Source: a virus
Length of the DNA stretch: 64,000 nucleotides
IMG/VR virus record: IMGVR_UViG_3300044613_003659
Location: 1 to 64,000 of that record
Strand: one strand, 5' to 3'
A program made the position numbers and the translations under genes. The notes under the pieces were generated by a model that had not been told where the DNA came from, made no database searches, and worked only from the letters and a program-made list of their open reading frames with translations. Position 1 is the stretch's first letter. Every line of letters begins with the position of its first letter. Below, piece by piece: positions 54,489 through 61,559 of the stretch.

Positions 54489-54758
54489 TTAGTCAACTAG
54501 GCCCATTGCAATAGCTTTGTAACCAGCTGCAATAATCTTACGGCTGGCCTTACCATGACGGTATTCGGTTACACGAACGCCATTACCTGCTTTACGGGTA
54601 TTAGCATATACAGGAAAACCTGCATAACGAATTTCGCTGATGGTAGCACGTGGATTCTTGATTGAGAATCGCTTTGTGATCTGGCTAGCAGTCAGGGACT
54701 CACCGTCAAGGACGAGAGCACGGAACAACTTTCCTTGTTTTGTGTTTAAATCAAACAT
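54489..54758 (-). CDS. Helix-turn-helix-like phage protein
   Basis: The 89-residue protein has QGKLFRALVLDGESLTASQI, TKRFSIKNPRATISEIRYAG and VYANTRKAGNGVRVTEYRHG. This winged-HTH-like arrangement is common in cyanophages and large myoviruses. A transcriptional role is plausible. It has a terminator after it and a sigma70-like promoter before it, so it is its own unit. Confidence 0.75.
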   Translation of the reverse strand: MFDLNTKQGKLFRALVLDGESLTASQITKRFSIKNPRATISEIRYAGFPVYANTRKAGNGVRVTEYRHGKASRKIIAAGYKAIAMGLVD

Positions 54759-54803
54759 CTAATATCTCCTAAATTAAGATATGCTGTACGACAGCATTCA
54801 AGT

Positions 54804-54832
54804 ATTATATTAGATTGTTTTGGATTTTGCAA
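54804..54832 (-). promoter_or_regulatory. Sigma70-like promoter (TTGCAA-17-TATAAT)
   Basis: TTGCAA (54827-54832), 17 bases and TATAAT (54804-54809), upstream of the ATG at 54758 and overlapping the end of the AbrB-like gene. Confidence 0.65.
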
Positions 54833-55019
54833 CGACTTTGTTCTTCTTTTTGTTTTTTTTCTTTACCAAACTCCAAGAGCCATCTTTGTTATCCACCCAT
54901 TCTAACACATCACCTTCTTGCCATCCTAGATCGGCTAGTATTTCGTCTGTGAATGGCAGTAAAAGATCACCAGTAACTGGGTCTTCTTCCAGTGTAACAG
55001 TCCAACTCTTATTCGCCAT
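54810..55019 (-). CDS. AbrB/SpoVT-like swapped-hairpin DNA-binding protein
   Basis: The 69-residue protein (WTVTLEEDPVTGDLLLPFTD, EILADLGWQEGDVLEWVDNK) has the AbrB-type strand-helix-strand pattern found in antitoxin-like regulators, with a Lys-rich tail (KKKNKKKNKVVAKSK). Similar proteins occur in cyanophages. It overlaps the gene at 55009. Confidence 0.75.
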   Translation of the reverse strand: MANKSWTVTLEEDPVTGDLLLPFTDEILADLGWQEGDVLEWVDNKDGSWSLVKKKNKKKNKVVAKSKTI

Positions 55020-55179
55020 CTTTATCGCCGCGATTTCGAGCTGAACGGGTTTTAGCTGAACGTTCTTTAATTTTTACAAACTCACGAATTAAATGTCTTT
55101 CAACTTCTTTATTGAAGGACATAATTGCCATTGTTTTTTCAGACTTGTGAATTTTTACTGCTCTTGGATCGTATCCCAT
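55009..55179 (-). CDS. Small basic unknown protein (56 residues)
   Basis: The frame from the ATG at 55179 begins MGYDPRAVKIHKSEKTMAIM and ends KTRSARNRGDKDGE. Its stop overlaps the AbrB-like start, supporting translation. The GYDPRA opening and basic composition resemble short conserved phage proteins. Confidence 0.62.
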   Translation of the reverse strand: MGYDPRAVKIHKSEKTMAIMSFNKEVERHLIREFVKIKERSAKTRSARNRGDKDGE

Positions 55180-55180
55180 T

Positions 55181-55588
55181 TTAGTTTCCTTTCAGTTCAT
55201 TTATGTGTTTACAGCTCTGTCTAAATTGAAATCCCGGACATGTACATGACCAAGCATTGTTAGAATTAATTACAACGTATTTACTACCACGACTTCCGTC
55301 AACCGAATATATTTTTTCTTGATTTTTTGTTTGTGTTTTGCTTGCTATACGACCGTCTGCGTACACAATATCGATTACACGGTCAAGTGCAATTTCTCTA
55401 GTACGTACAGGACTGTCAAAATCTGTTACGATTCTAACAAAATTTGGGGGAGTAAATTTTGTTGCTTTTTCAACAATGCCAGTAATTGTTGTTTTGTTAA
55501 CTTTTAATTGTCCTATAACGTAGCTAGGAAACTCAAAAGTAATAGCAACTTTGCAACCTGGATCCGGATTAGAGAATTGTGTATTCAT
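55181..55588 (-). CDS. SWIM zinc-finger protein, possibly leaderless
   Basis: The 135-residue protein ends WSCTCPGFQFRQSCKHI, the CxC...CxH SWIM zinc motif. The N-terminal part has strands ITGIVEKATKFTPPNFVRIV. SWIM domains bind DNA or proteins. Its ATG is at the expected +1 of a strong promoter, so the mRNA may lack a leader. Confidence 0.78.
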   Translation of the reverse strand: MNTQFSNPDPGCKVAITFEFPSYVIGQLKVNKTTITGIVEKATKFTPPNFVRIVTDFDSPVRTREIALDRVIDIVYADGRIASKTQTKNQEKIYSVDGSRGSKYVVINSNNAWSCTCPGFQFRQSCKHINELKGN

Positions 55589-55594
55589 GCTCTT

Positions 55595-55623
55595 ATTATA
55601 GCAAAGAGCTGAATTCTAGTCAA
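55595..55623 (-). promoter_or_regulatory. Sigma70-like promoter (TTGACT-17-TATAAT)
   Basis: TTGACT (55618-55623), 17 bases and TATAAT (55595-55600). The start codon at 55588 is 6 bases after the -10. Confidence 0.8.
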
Positions 55624-55632
55624 TATGGAATA

Positions 55633-55995
55633 TTAAGGTAAAATTTCCCCGGTAAAACTTCCAGGTGTAGACCATTTTGGGTCTTGTAAAAATTCATTGA
55701 ATACCATGTCTAATCCTTCGAAGCTGAAATTTTCAGGAACCTCAATTATATAATCAGTTGATGTTGGTGAATAAGAAAGGCCTTCGGCTGTAAAAGTATT
55801 TAAATGAATTTCTCTTTGATACTTGATAATATTACCCCATTTTTCTACATCTTGGGGATATTTTTCTTTAATCCAGTCTAGCAACTCTTTTAGAATATAA
55901 TTTAAGCTACCAAACTCCGAATCTATTGATGTGTATTTGTCTTGAAATTTAAACGACAATTCATCTGGTACACTAATGGTTATACGAGCTCGCAT
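55633..55995 (-). CDS. Unknown protein
   Basis: The 120-residue protein begins MRARITISVPDELSFKFQDK, has SLNYILKELLDWIKEKYPQD and IIEVPENFSFEGLDMVFNEF. It may be alpha/beta. An exact TATAAATA lies about 25 bases upstream, so late expression is likely. Confidence 0.6.
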   Translation of the reverse strand: MRARITISVPDELSFKFQDKYTSIDSEFGSLNYILKELLDWIKEKYPQDVEKWGNIIKYQREIHLNTFTAEGLSYSPTSTDYIIEVPENFSFEGLDMVFNEFLQDPKWSTPGSFTGEILP

Positions 55996-56019
55996 ACGAT
56001 TTTTCCTATTATACAGTTA

Positions 56020-56027
56020 TATTTATA
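56020..56027 (-). promoter_or_regulatory. T4-type late promoter box (exact TATAAATA)
   Basis: Exact consensus on the minus strand, just after the tmRNA terminator and about 25 bases upstream of the ATG at 55995. Confidence 0.7.
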
Positions 56028-56052
56028 AAAATAGGCACCTAAGTGCCTATTA
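56028..56052 (-). terminator. Rho-independent terminator of the tmRNA gene
   Basis: The minus strand reads AATAGGCAC-TTA-GGTGCCTATT followed by TTTAT. It ends the tmRNA coding piece. Confidence 0.88.
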
Positions 56053-56365
<313 letters not shown>

Positions 56366-56372
56366 AATACGT

Positions 56373-56507
56373 TTACTTACGTAAAAACCAAATCATATCT
56401 AAATATTTTTGAAGATGTTTTTCTTGAACGGATTTAGCCCAACTTGGTTGTGGTAAATTCCACCCAATAAATGCACCTACCATAATCCAAAAAATTGTTT
56501 CTAACAT
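56373..56507 (-). CDS. Small membrane protein (44 residues)
   Basis: AAAGGAG precedes the ATG at 56507. The product begins MLETIFWIMVGAFIGWNLPQ, one hydrophobic segment, then an amphipathic tail (SVQEKHLQKYLDMIWFLRK). It stops just before the tmRNA acceptor piece. Confidence 0.62.
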   Translation of the reverse strand: MLETIFWIMVGAFIGWNLPQPSWAKSVQEKHLQKYLDMIWFLRK

Positions 56508-56526
56508 TGTACGCTCCTTTGTTTTT

Positions 56527-56643
56527 TTACATTAGAAAACCATACAAAGCACACCATAATTCAAGAAGAACATAATATCCAGCATATGCTAGTATGCATA
56601 CCACTATTAAATCAACCACTGACCGAATATCATTTATTTTCAT
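56527..56643 (-). CDS. Small membrane protein (38 residues)
   Basis: The frame from the ATG at 56643 contains SVVDLIVVCILAYAGYYVLL, a membrane segment, and overlaps the end of the gene at 56630 by 14 bases. No ribosome site is obvious; coupling is likely. Confidence 0.5.
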   Translation of the reverse strand: MKINDIRSVVDLIVVCILAYAGYYVLLELWCALYGFLM

Positions 56644-56764
56644 CGTCTTTGTTTTCTTTGATCCATTCATAATAGATTAAGCCTAATGCAACGGATATAC
56701 TACCAACTAGTAAAACTCCGAGCAAAAAGCCTACAATAAAATACAAACGGTTTACTTCATCCAC
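56630..56764 (-). CDS. Small membrane protein (44 residues), GTG start
   Basis: From the GTG at 56764 the product contains LYFIVGFLLGVLLVGSISVA and an acidic tail (EWIKENKDDENK). The GTG is 4 bases after an exact late box. It heads a run of three membrane micropeptides. Confidence 0.5.
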   Translation of the reverse strand: MDEVNRLYFIVGFLLGVLLVGSISVALGLIYYEWIKENKDDENK

Positions 56765-56768
56765 CTAA

Positions 56769-56776
56769 TATTTATA
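56769..56776 (-). promoter_or_regulatory. T4-type late promoter box (exact TATAAATA)
   Basis: Exact consensus on the minus strand at the very end of the gene at 56772, upstream of the three membrane micropeptide genes and, beyond them, the tmRNA. Confidence 0.65.
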
Positions 56777-57329
56777 TCACTAAATGTTTGAAATAACTGT
56801 AATGTTGTTCAAGTGTCCAATTTTCAGAATCAATTTCTGTGCCATCATATGTAATAAATTGACTAGCAAAAACATTGCTGTAGCGACGAAATGGCAACCA
56901 CATGTCAGGAGTATGAGCAGCCCATCCGGCATCTTTTAATAACTCATGTTTGGATCTACTTAATCTTACTGTTGGTGCATTTAAACCTTGTTCAACTGTG
57001 ATTACATTTGCCAATATCAAATCACGTATCCTAGCTGCCGGTATGAGATGTTCAAAATCACAATCTTCGTCGGCGCCCACTTCGTAATAATGAGCTTTCA
57101 TACCATCACGTTGTTTAATACAGTATTCATGATATCTGCGTAGATAGTAATCAATATCGTTGCGTATTTCTCTTAGCAACTGTTGATCATTCTCAACGTT
57201 GTGATATTCTTCTACTAGCCTAACAATGTGCTTAGTGCAGTGTCCTGCTACCGTTCGATAGGTAGCAGGAGATCGCTGAGTCTTACCATAGTTTGGTGCA
57301 GTAAAATTTTCTAGCGATTCTTTAAGCAT
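56772..57329 (-). CDS. Unknown protein linked to the restriction-like nuclease
   Basis: From the ATG at 57329 the protein has 185 residues beginning MLKESLENFTAPNYGKTQRS, with EHLIPAARIRDLILANVITV and VRLSRSKHELLKDAGWAAHT. The EHLIPAA and later His/Asp residues could belong to a nuclease-like site, but I cannot name the family. It overlaps the nuclease gene by 8 bases. Confidence 0.6.
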   Translation of the reverse strand: MLKESLENFTAPNYGKTQRSPATYRTVAGHCTKHIVRLVEEYHNVENDQQLLREIRNDIDYYLRRYHEYCIKQRDGMKAHYYEVGADEDCDFEHLIPAARIRDLILANVITVEQGLNAPTVRLSRSKHELLKDAGWAAHTPDMWLPFRRYSNVFASQFITYDGTEIDSENWTLEQHYSYFKHLVI

Positions 57330-57948
57330 GTTTAATAATTTGTGTAATAAAACTACCTTTGAAACTCCAAGCAGGATAATTGTATCCACAATATCCGCTT
57401 CCTTTATAAGACAAAGTTAAATAATCACCCGAAATAGTTCCACACTGTCTGAGATGAGCAGTCAAATTATCTCTTGATGTAGAGTATCTTTTAATTTGTC
57501 TACATATAAAACGATAATCACCATCTAGTTCTTTTTTTACATAGTCAGAAAGTAAATCAAGTTTACACATAGCCCAACCAAGCACTACATATTCAGGCTG
57601 CGGGTAATCAGTCAACTTGTCATATACAACAAAAAGAGTATTCTTCATTTTTCTGTAAGGCTCGCTGTCAAAAAAAGAATAATCGTCGGAAGTAACAATT
57701 TTACGATGTTCTGATTCGGGCATTGTACCTATGCTAATTTTTTTACCCGGCCTTGTGGTTTTTAATTCCCACGAACCAAGGTCAGGACTCCTGTCATTGT
57801 TTGGTAGAATTCCAAAGTTTCGTTCAATAAAAAATCCTACTCTGCCGGTATTATCGTGCATGGTTTGCGAAGAACCATCTTGTTCAATAATAAAAGGCTT
57901 TCTCAAATGCCCAATTCGTTCTTCAATATACTCTTTTGAAGTTTTCAT
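57322..57948 (-). CDS. MvaI/BcnI-like restriction endonuclease
   Basis: The 208-residue protein has GRVGFFIERNFGILPNNDRS followed by PDLGSWELKTTR. This gives the E...D-x-x-x-x-ExK active site of MvaI/BcnI-type (MutH/Sau3AI-related) monomeric nucleases. No cognate methyltransferase is adjacent, so it may be a repair/nicking enzyme or act on host DNA while phage DNA is protected by modification. It overlaps genes on both sides. Confidence 0.75.
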   Translation of the reverse strand: MKTSKEYIEERIGHLRKPFIIEQDGSSQTMHDNTGRVGFFIERNFGILPNNDRSPDLGSWELKTTRPGKKISIGTMPESEHRKIVTSDDYSFFDSEPYRKMKNTLFVVYDKLTDYPQPEYVVLGWAMCKLDLLSDYVKKELDGDYRFICRQIKRYSTSRDNLTAHLRQCGTISGDYLTLSYKGSGYCGYNYPAWSFKGSFITQIIKHA

Positions 57949-59000
57949 TAATTTTCCTCCGGGAATAGGCCTGGTGCAATATTGTTTGACTCAATACCTA
58001 TTTTACTGCCTTCCCCGTGATAGGGCAACACAATTGTGCCACCGTTGCGAATATACAACTCTCGCAAAAAGTTACTCATGGCCAACGGAGCATTCCAACC
58101 CGCACCCGGATGACTGTATTCCCATTGGGTCTTTGCTTTACTATGGATCCATTGCGAACTCTTGAATGTCTGTTTGCACTTGGCCAGAACTTCTCGCATC
58201 CAACCCTTGGGCAGCTGGTCCCGCACATTGGTGCTGGACAATCTATACAATTCGTACAATCCAATATAAACACCTTGATCAATTTCTTCCTGCATTTGAA
58301 AAGTTTCTTTAATTGCAGCAAGAATATCGTACAACACTTTGCCCTTTTCGTCGAGTTCAATACCTTTTTGTGCGTATTTAAAATGGCTAAAGAAATACTC
58401 GTTGTCACCACGCAAGGCAGCACTTCTACGAGTGTTTTTATCTTCGAGATCAATACCTAGTGCATCAAATTGGTCCTGCATGACTCGGGCACGAACATTC
58501 TTAATCTCTTTACTACCATTCTTATATCGTACCAAAGCGTTACGATGTAGATCGCCCGGACCCAGTCTACGAACACCTGTGTCGTTGAGCATTTCAAAAG
58601 CCAACGAAGGAAAATTGGGATCATCAGTTTCTACAATGGCACAAGGAATTTCTTTAAAGCCAAGCAAAGTGGCTGCAATAGTACGATGTTGTGCGTCATA
58701 CAAAAAAATACGTCCATCACCACCAATGATACGGCATGCAGAACCCGGCGAGCAAATTCGCGGATCCCACTTCTTCATAATGTTTTTTATGTGCTCGTGT
58801 ATTACGTCCCGTTGTACTTCGTAGTCAATGTAAAGATTGCCAATGGCAACCATGCTACTGGTAGGGAACGTATAGGAGTTTGCATGAGCAGCATTGCACC
58901 ATACATCTAGTTGTTCTTGTGTTACGTTGAAATGAGATTTAAGGGTCTGCTCAACTTCAGCAGCAACATCGGTGAGTTTTCGAACAAGGCGCTTGGCCAT
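57948..59000 (-). CDS. ParB/sulfiredoxin-like domain protein
   Basis: The 350-residue protein has GDGRIFLYDAQHRTIAATLL followed by FKEIPCAIVETDDPNFPSLA, the DGxHR-type loop of the ParB/Srx fold. The C-terminal two thirds are helical and end with AMSNFLRELYIRNGG. It is unlikely to be a partition ParB. Phage members bind DNA or act as nucleases or ATPases. It overlaps the nuclease gene by 1 base, suggesting a joint role. Confidence 0.75.
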   Translation of the reverse strand: MAKRLVRKLTDVAAEVEQTLKSHFNVTQEQLDVWCNAAHANSYTFPTSSMVAIGNLYIDYEVQRDVIHEHIKNIMKKWDPRICSPGSACRIIGGDGRIFLYDAQHRTIAATLLGFKEIPCAIVETDDPNFPSLAFEMLNDTGVRRLGPGDLHRNALVRYKNGSKEIKNVRARVMQDQFDALGIDLEDKNTRRSAALRGDNEYFFSHFKYAQKGIELDEKGKVLYDILAAIKETFQMQEEIDQGVYIGLYELYRLSSTNVRDQLPKGWMREVLAKCKQTFKSSQWIHSKAKTQWEYSHPGAGWNAPLAMSNFLRELYIRNGGTIVLPYHGEGSKIGIESNNIAPGLFPEEN

Positions 59001-59073
59001 ATAATATTCTCCTAGTTAATGATGTACAATACATCCTGGAATTAACCGCTCTGTGTACGTGTGACAGAACTAG

Positions 59074-59100
59074 TTAAATAAGGCGGGACGAGCCCGCCTT
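59074..59100 (-). terminator. Rho-independent terminator
   Basis: The minus strand reads AAGGCGGGC-TCGT-CCCGCCTT then ATTTAAC, about 20 bases after the stop at 59120. Confidence 0.88.
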
Positions 59101-59119
59101 ATGCTACAGTTTACAACTA

Positions 59120-59449
59120 TTAGGCTGTGACAGCAGTTTTTGCACCAGCACGGGCTTTGATAGCATCCATGCTTGGCTTGGCACCTTTGACTTTAACAGT
59201 AGGTGCAGCATTGTATTTTGCATCAGCTGCATCAATGGCAGCAGCAAACTCTGGATTCTTGTAAAGATCCGTAGTCTTTAGATGTGTCACCAACTCGCCC
59301 TTGGTCATTGCACGTGGCAATTCAACAAGATTGATATCAGTGTCTGTCTTGGACAAGATCTTGACACGAGTCATGTCGCCAGCAAAGCGAACCTTGTACT
59401 GGCCTTTAGTTTTAGAAACACCACCAACGTTAAAAGTTTTGTCAGTCAT
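59120..59449 (-). CDS. Conserved phage protein, unknown
   Basis: GGAGAG precedes the ATG at 59449. The 109-residue product begins MTDKTFNVGGVSKTKGQYKV, with RFAGDMTRVKILSKTDTDIN and an Ala/Lys-rich C-terminus. It lies between a strong promoter and a terminator, forming a single-gene unit. It resembles conserved proteins of other large phages. Confidence 0.68.
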   Translation of the reverse strand: MTDKTFNVGGVSKTKGQYKVRFAGDMTRVKILSKTDTDINLVELPRAMTKGELVTHLKTTDLYKNPEFAAAIDAADAKYNAAPTVKVKGAKPSMDAIKARAGAKTAVTA

Positions 59450-59506
59450 TTTATACTCTCCACAAGTAAGTTGAAAATTTAGATTACTGTTTGTAACCAT
59501 ACCACT

Positions 59507-59535
59507 ATTATATTGCCATTCGAACAACAGGTCAA
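59507..59535 (-). promoter_or_regulatory. Sigma70-like promoter (TTGACC-17-TATAAT)
   Basis: TTGACC (59530-59535), 17 bases and TATAAT (59507-59512), upstream of the ATG at 59449. Confidence 0.8.
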
Positions 59536-59564
59536 CCTGTTTTTGGTCGGCAATTTAACCAAAA

Positions 59565-59693
59565 TCATTTACTAAGTTCTACTGCTTGAGTTTTGGTAAC
59601 ATTTACAGCCTTATCCAGCATACGAGCAATACCCGCAAAGCCAATGGTAGCTACCACAATGCCAAAAATGGTTCCGTAAATAAAAGTCTTCAT
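59565..59693 (-). CDS. Small membrane protein (42 residues)
   Basis: AGGAG precedes the ATG at 59693. The product begins MKTFIYGTIFGIVVATIGFA, one membrane segment, then a short soluble tail (DKAVNVTKTQAVELSK). It starts at the end of the gene at 59693. Confidence 0.62.
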   Translation of the reverse strand: MKTFIYGTIFGIVVATIGFAGIARMLDKAVNVTKTQAVELSK

Positions 59694-59845
59694 TACTTTT
59701 CTCCTACATCTACACTAATTAACATGGCCAATCTATCAGCACAATCACGCAGATCCAAACTCAGTTGACCTTGGCCAATTTCGCGTTCAACTGATCTGGC
59801 GATGTCATGTAATTCAATCACTGACTGTTTTAATTGTTCGTACAT
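59693..59845 (-). CDS. Small unknown helical protein (50 residues)
   Basis: From the ATG at 59845 the product begins MYEQLKQSVIELHDIARSVE and ends LAMLISVDVGEK. It overlaps the zinc-ribbon gene by 32 bases. No family was recognised. Confidence 0.55.
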   Translation of the reverse strand: MYEQLKQSVIELHDIARSVEREIGQGQLSLDLRDCADRLAMLISVDVGEK

Positions 59846-60044
59846 TTTTTGCCTTTGGAAACTTAGAACACCAAATACACTTGGTTGAGCTTGTACCATA
59901 AAAGTAAAGACCTAGATCAGCAAATCGACCACCGCAGCCTTTACACTCATATGTTAACATTTCTGGCTCGTTTTGGTCAATTGGTCCATTTGCTGCTTCG
60001 TGCTGCTTTGGACCAAGTTCGCCAGTGATAGCCTGAGACTCCAT
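59814..60044 (-). CDS. Zinc-ribbon-like protein
   Basis: The 76-residue protein has YECKGCGGRFADLGLYF and STKCIWCSKFPKAK: two CxxC pairs about 20 residues apart, a classical zinc ribbon. The N-terminal half is polar and probably disordered. It overlaps both neighbours. Confidence 0.7.
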   Translation of the reverse strand: MESQAITGELGPKQHEAANGPIDQNEPEMLTYECKGCGGRFADLGLYFYGTSSTKCIWCSKFPKAKNVRTIKTVSD

Positions 60045-60205
60045 TAGTTGTAACCAACTTCAAAATCAGGCTCTAACATGTCGGCTTCAAGTACGGCGTC
60101 CTGATAGTTAGTAGCATTAAGCAAAATTGTCTGTCCATGCAAGAAACAGGCCATATACACACCAGTAGACTCGTCGCGTTCTACACTGATCAAAAAATTA
60201 GCCAT
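60044..60205 (-). CDS. Small unknown protein (53 residues)
   Basis: The frame from the ATG at 60205 begins MANFLISVERDESTGVYMAC and ends LEPDFEVGYN. It overlaps the adjacent genes at both ends by one to three bases. Confidence 0.6.
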   Translation of the reverse strand: MANFLISVERDESTGVYMACFLHGQTILLNATNYQDAVLEADMLEPDFEVGYN

Positions 60206-60390
60206 TACCATTTACCTCCAGTTTGATTGACGTCTAGCAACATGTCATTGTCTTGAAATGCTGCACTCAGTTGTGTTTCTAATACATCTGCTCTAGTAGG
60301 ATAATCAGTTACAAGAATCTGTGCAAGTTGTACGATGCTCTGATTAGACAAAAGAGCTAATTCATTAGCAAGAATTTCAAGTCTGTTCAT
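60205..60390 (-). CDS. Small unknown protein (61 residues)
   Basis: The product begins MNRLEILANELALLSNQSIV and ends LLDVNQTGGKW. It is helical. The start overlaps the stop of the gene at 60387. Confidence 0.6.
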   Translation of the reverse strand: MNRLEILANELALLSNQSIVQLAQILVTDYPTRADVLETQLSAAFQDNDMLLDVNQTGGKW

Positions 60391-60560
60391 AGTTCGTCCA
60401 AGTTGATATCACTCAGTTCTTTGGGTTTAGCCTGCGGCCTGCCCCATGCGCTTTGACCTACTTCAGGAGAGCTTTTACCCAACGGTATCTGTTGAATCTC
60501 TCCTCCATTGGCCAAAAAATCTCGAATGGCCTGTTCATAAAGTTCTTTGTCTAATTTCAT
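60387..60560 (-). CDS. Small unknown protein (57 residues)
   Basis: The frame from the ATG at 60560 begins MKLDKELYEQAIRDFLANGG, has EIQQIPLGKSSPEVGQSAWG and ends KELSDINLDEL. Its start overlaps the stop of the gene at 60560. Confidence 0.6.
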   Translation of the reverse strand: MKLDKELYEQAIRDFLANGGEIQQIPLGKSSPEVGQSAWGRPQAKPKELSDINLDEL

Positions 60561-60751
60561 TACATATTCCCATAATGTTCTGCATCCAGATCGGCTGCAT
60601 GTTCAGCATAATACGTTGGATCTTCGATTTCGTCAAGTATGTCCAACACTTGGCGTACAGAAAGTCCCACGTGATCTGCAATAGCCTGTATTTGCATACC
60701 AGCGAAATCCAACTCACGGATTTCTTGATCAATGTGTTTCCAATAAGTCAT
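60560..60751 (-). CDS. Small unknown protein with HTH-like helix pair
   Basis: From the ATG at 60751 the 63-residue product has IRELDFAGMQIQAIADHVGL followed by SVRQVLDILDE, a helix-turn-helix-like pair, and an acidic end. DNA binding is possible. It is coupled to the upstream gene (TAATATG). Confidence 0.58.
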   Translation of the reverse strand: MTYWKHIDQEIRELDFAGMQIQAIADHVGLSVRQVLDILDEIEDPTYYAEHAADLDAEHYGNM

Positions 60752-60752
60752 A

Positions 60753-61004
60753 TTAACCCCAATCTTTCTTATCGCCGAAACGTTCATTCCATTCGTAACC
60801 GGCCATATACTCAGCTACACTGGCCTCATCCTTGACTTCTACTCGCGGACCTGAGTCGCCGCCTACGCCACCAAAGTGAGCCAACGGCGCACGATGGTAG
60901 TAGCTGTCAGCTGAACCACGATCATACAGACTGCCATGGTTGGCACGAACAAATTGCCATTGTTCCTTGAGGATTTTAAATACACGTTCTTTTTCTGCTT
61001 GCAC
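60753..61004 (-). CDS. Small unknown phage protein, GTG start
   Basis: AAGGAG lies 6 bases before a GTG at 61004. The 83-residue product has AEKERVFKILKEQWQFVRAN and YYHRAPLAHFGGVGGDSGPR. It is first behind a strong promoter that probably drives the whole run down to 59565. Confidence 0.6.
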   Translation of the reverse strand: MQAEKERVFKILKEQWQFVRANHGSLYDRGSADSYYHRAPLAHFGGVGGDSGPRVEVKDEASVAEYMAGYEWNERFGDKKDWG

Positions 61005-61034
61005 AATCAACTCCTTATTAATTACTATACCACA

Positions 61035-61063
61035 ATTATAACAAAATGGGTCTTTATGGTCAA
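61035..61063 (-). promoter_or_regulatory. Sigma70-like promoter (TTGACC-17-TATAAT)
   Basis: TTGACC (61058-61063), 17 bases and TATAAT (61035-61040), upstream of the GTG at 61004. Confidence 0.8.
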
Positions 61064-61067
61064 CTCA

Positions 61068-61397
61068 TTAATTCTTAGGAATACGATACGTAATACCTTG
61101 GGCTGTTACAACTTTTGCAATACCTTCAACCGCATAGTCCTCTTCCAACAATGCTAAATTGCGGCGGTCCTTGACCCGTGGATTTTCTACCTTGATAGTA
61201 ATAAATTTGGCACGTGGGTTAATATAAAAGTTCTTAGCGGAGTAGCAAAGTTCTAGAGCCAACTTCATACGCTCGGCTCTAACACGTTCGGCTTCTGTGT
61301 AATGACTCCACATTGCCGCAGCTCGCATACGAGCGTCGCGGGCAGCGGCATAAGCATAAAAACCAGCACTACGAGTTTCTAGTTCACGCTCTTGCAT
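61068..61397 (-). CDS. Unknown phage protein
   Basis: The 109-residue protein begins MQERELETRSAGFYAYAAAR, an Ala/Arg-rich helix, and ends with strands (AKFITIKVENPRVKDRRNLA, VVTAQGITYRIPKN). It has its own promoter at 61430. No family was recognised. Confidence 0.62.
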   Translation of the reverse strand: MQERELETRSAGFYAYAAARDARMRAAAMWSHYTEAERVRAERMKLALELCYSAKNFYINPRAKFITIKVENPRVKDRRNLALLEEDYAVEGIAKVVTAQGITYRIPKN

Positions 61398-61429
61398 TTT
61401 TGCTACTCCTTATTAGTTACTATACCAAT

Positions 61430-61458
61430 ATTATAGCAAAACGGTGAATTATGGTCAA
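61430..61458 (-). promoter_or_regulatory. Sigma70-like promoter (TTGACC-17-TATAAT)
   Basis: TTGACC (61453-61458), 17 bases and TATAAT (61430-61435), upstream of the ATG at 61397. The -35 overlaps the stop of the peptide gene at 61455. Confidence 0.82.
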
Positions 61459-61559
61459 CCCAAAAGATTCTGTGCTAAAATGTTGCCCAAAAGCAACAAA
61501 ATTGCCGAGGTTGCAAAGATAGCAACAAAAGTTGCAATTAATTTAACGGTAGAAATCAT
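61455..61559 (-). CDS. Small membrane peptide (34 residues)
   Basis: The frame starts at an ATG overlapping the Rieske gene's stop (ATGA) and reads VKLIATFVAIFATSAILLLL, one membrane segment, then a short tail ending AQNLLG. A related but startless sequence is at 36962-37027. Confidence 0.55.
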   Translation of the reverse strand: MISTVKLIATFVAIFATSAILLLLGNILAQNLLG

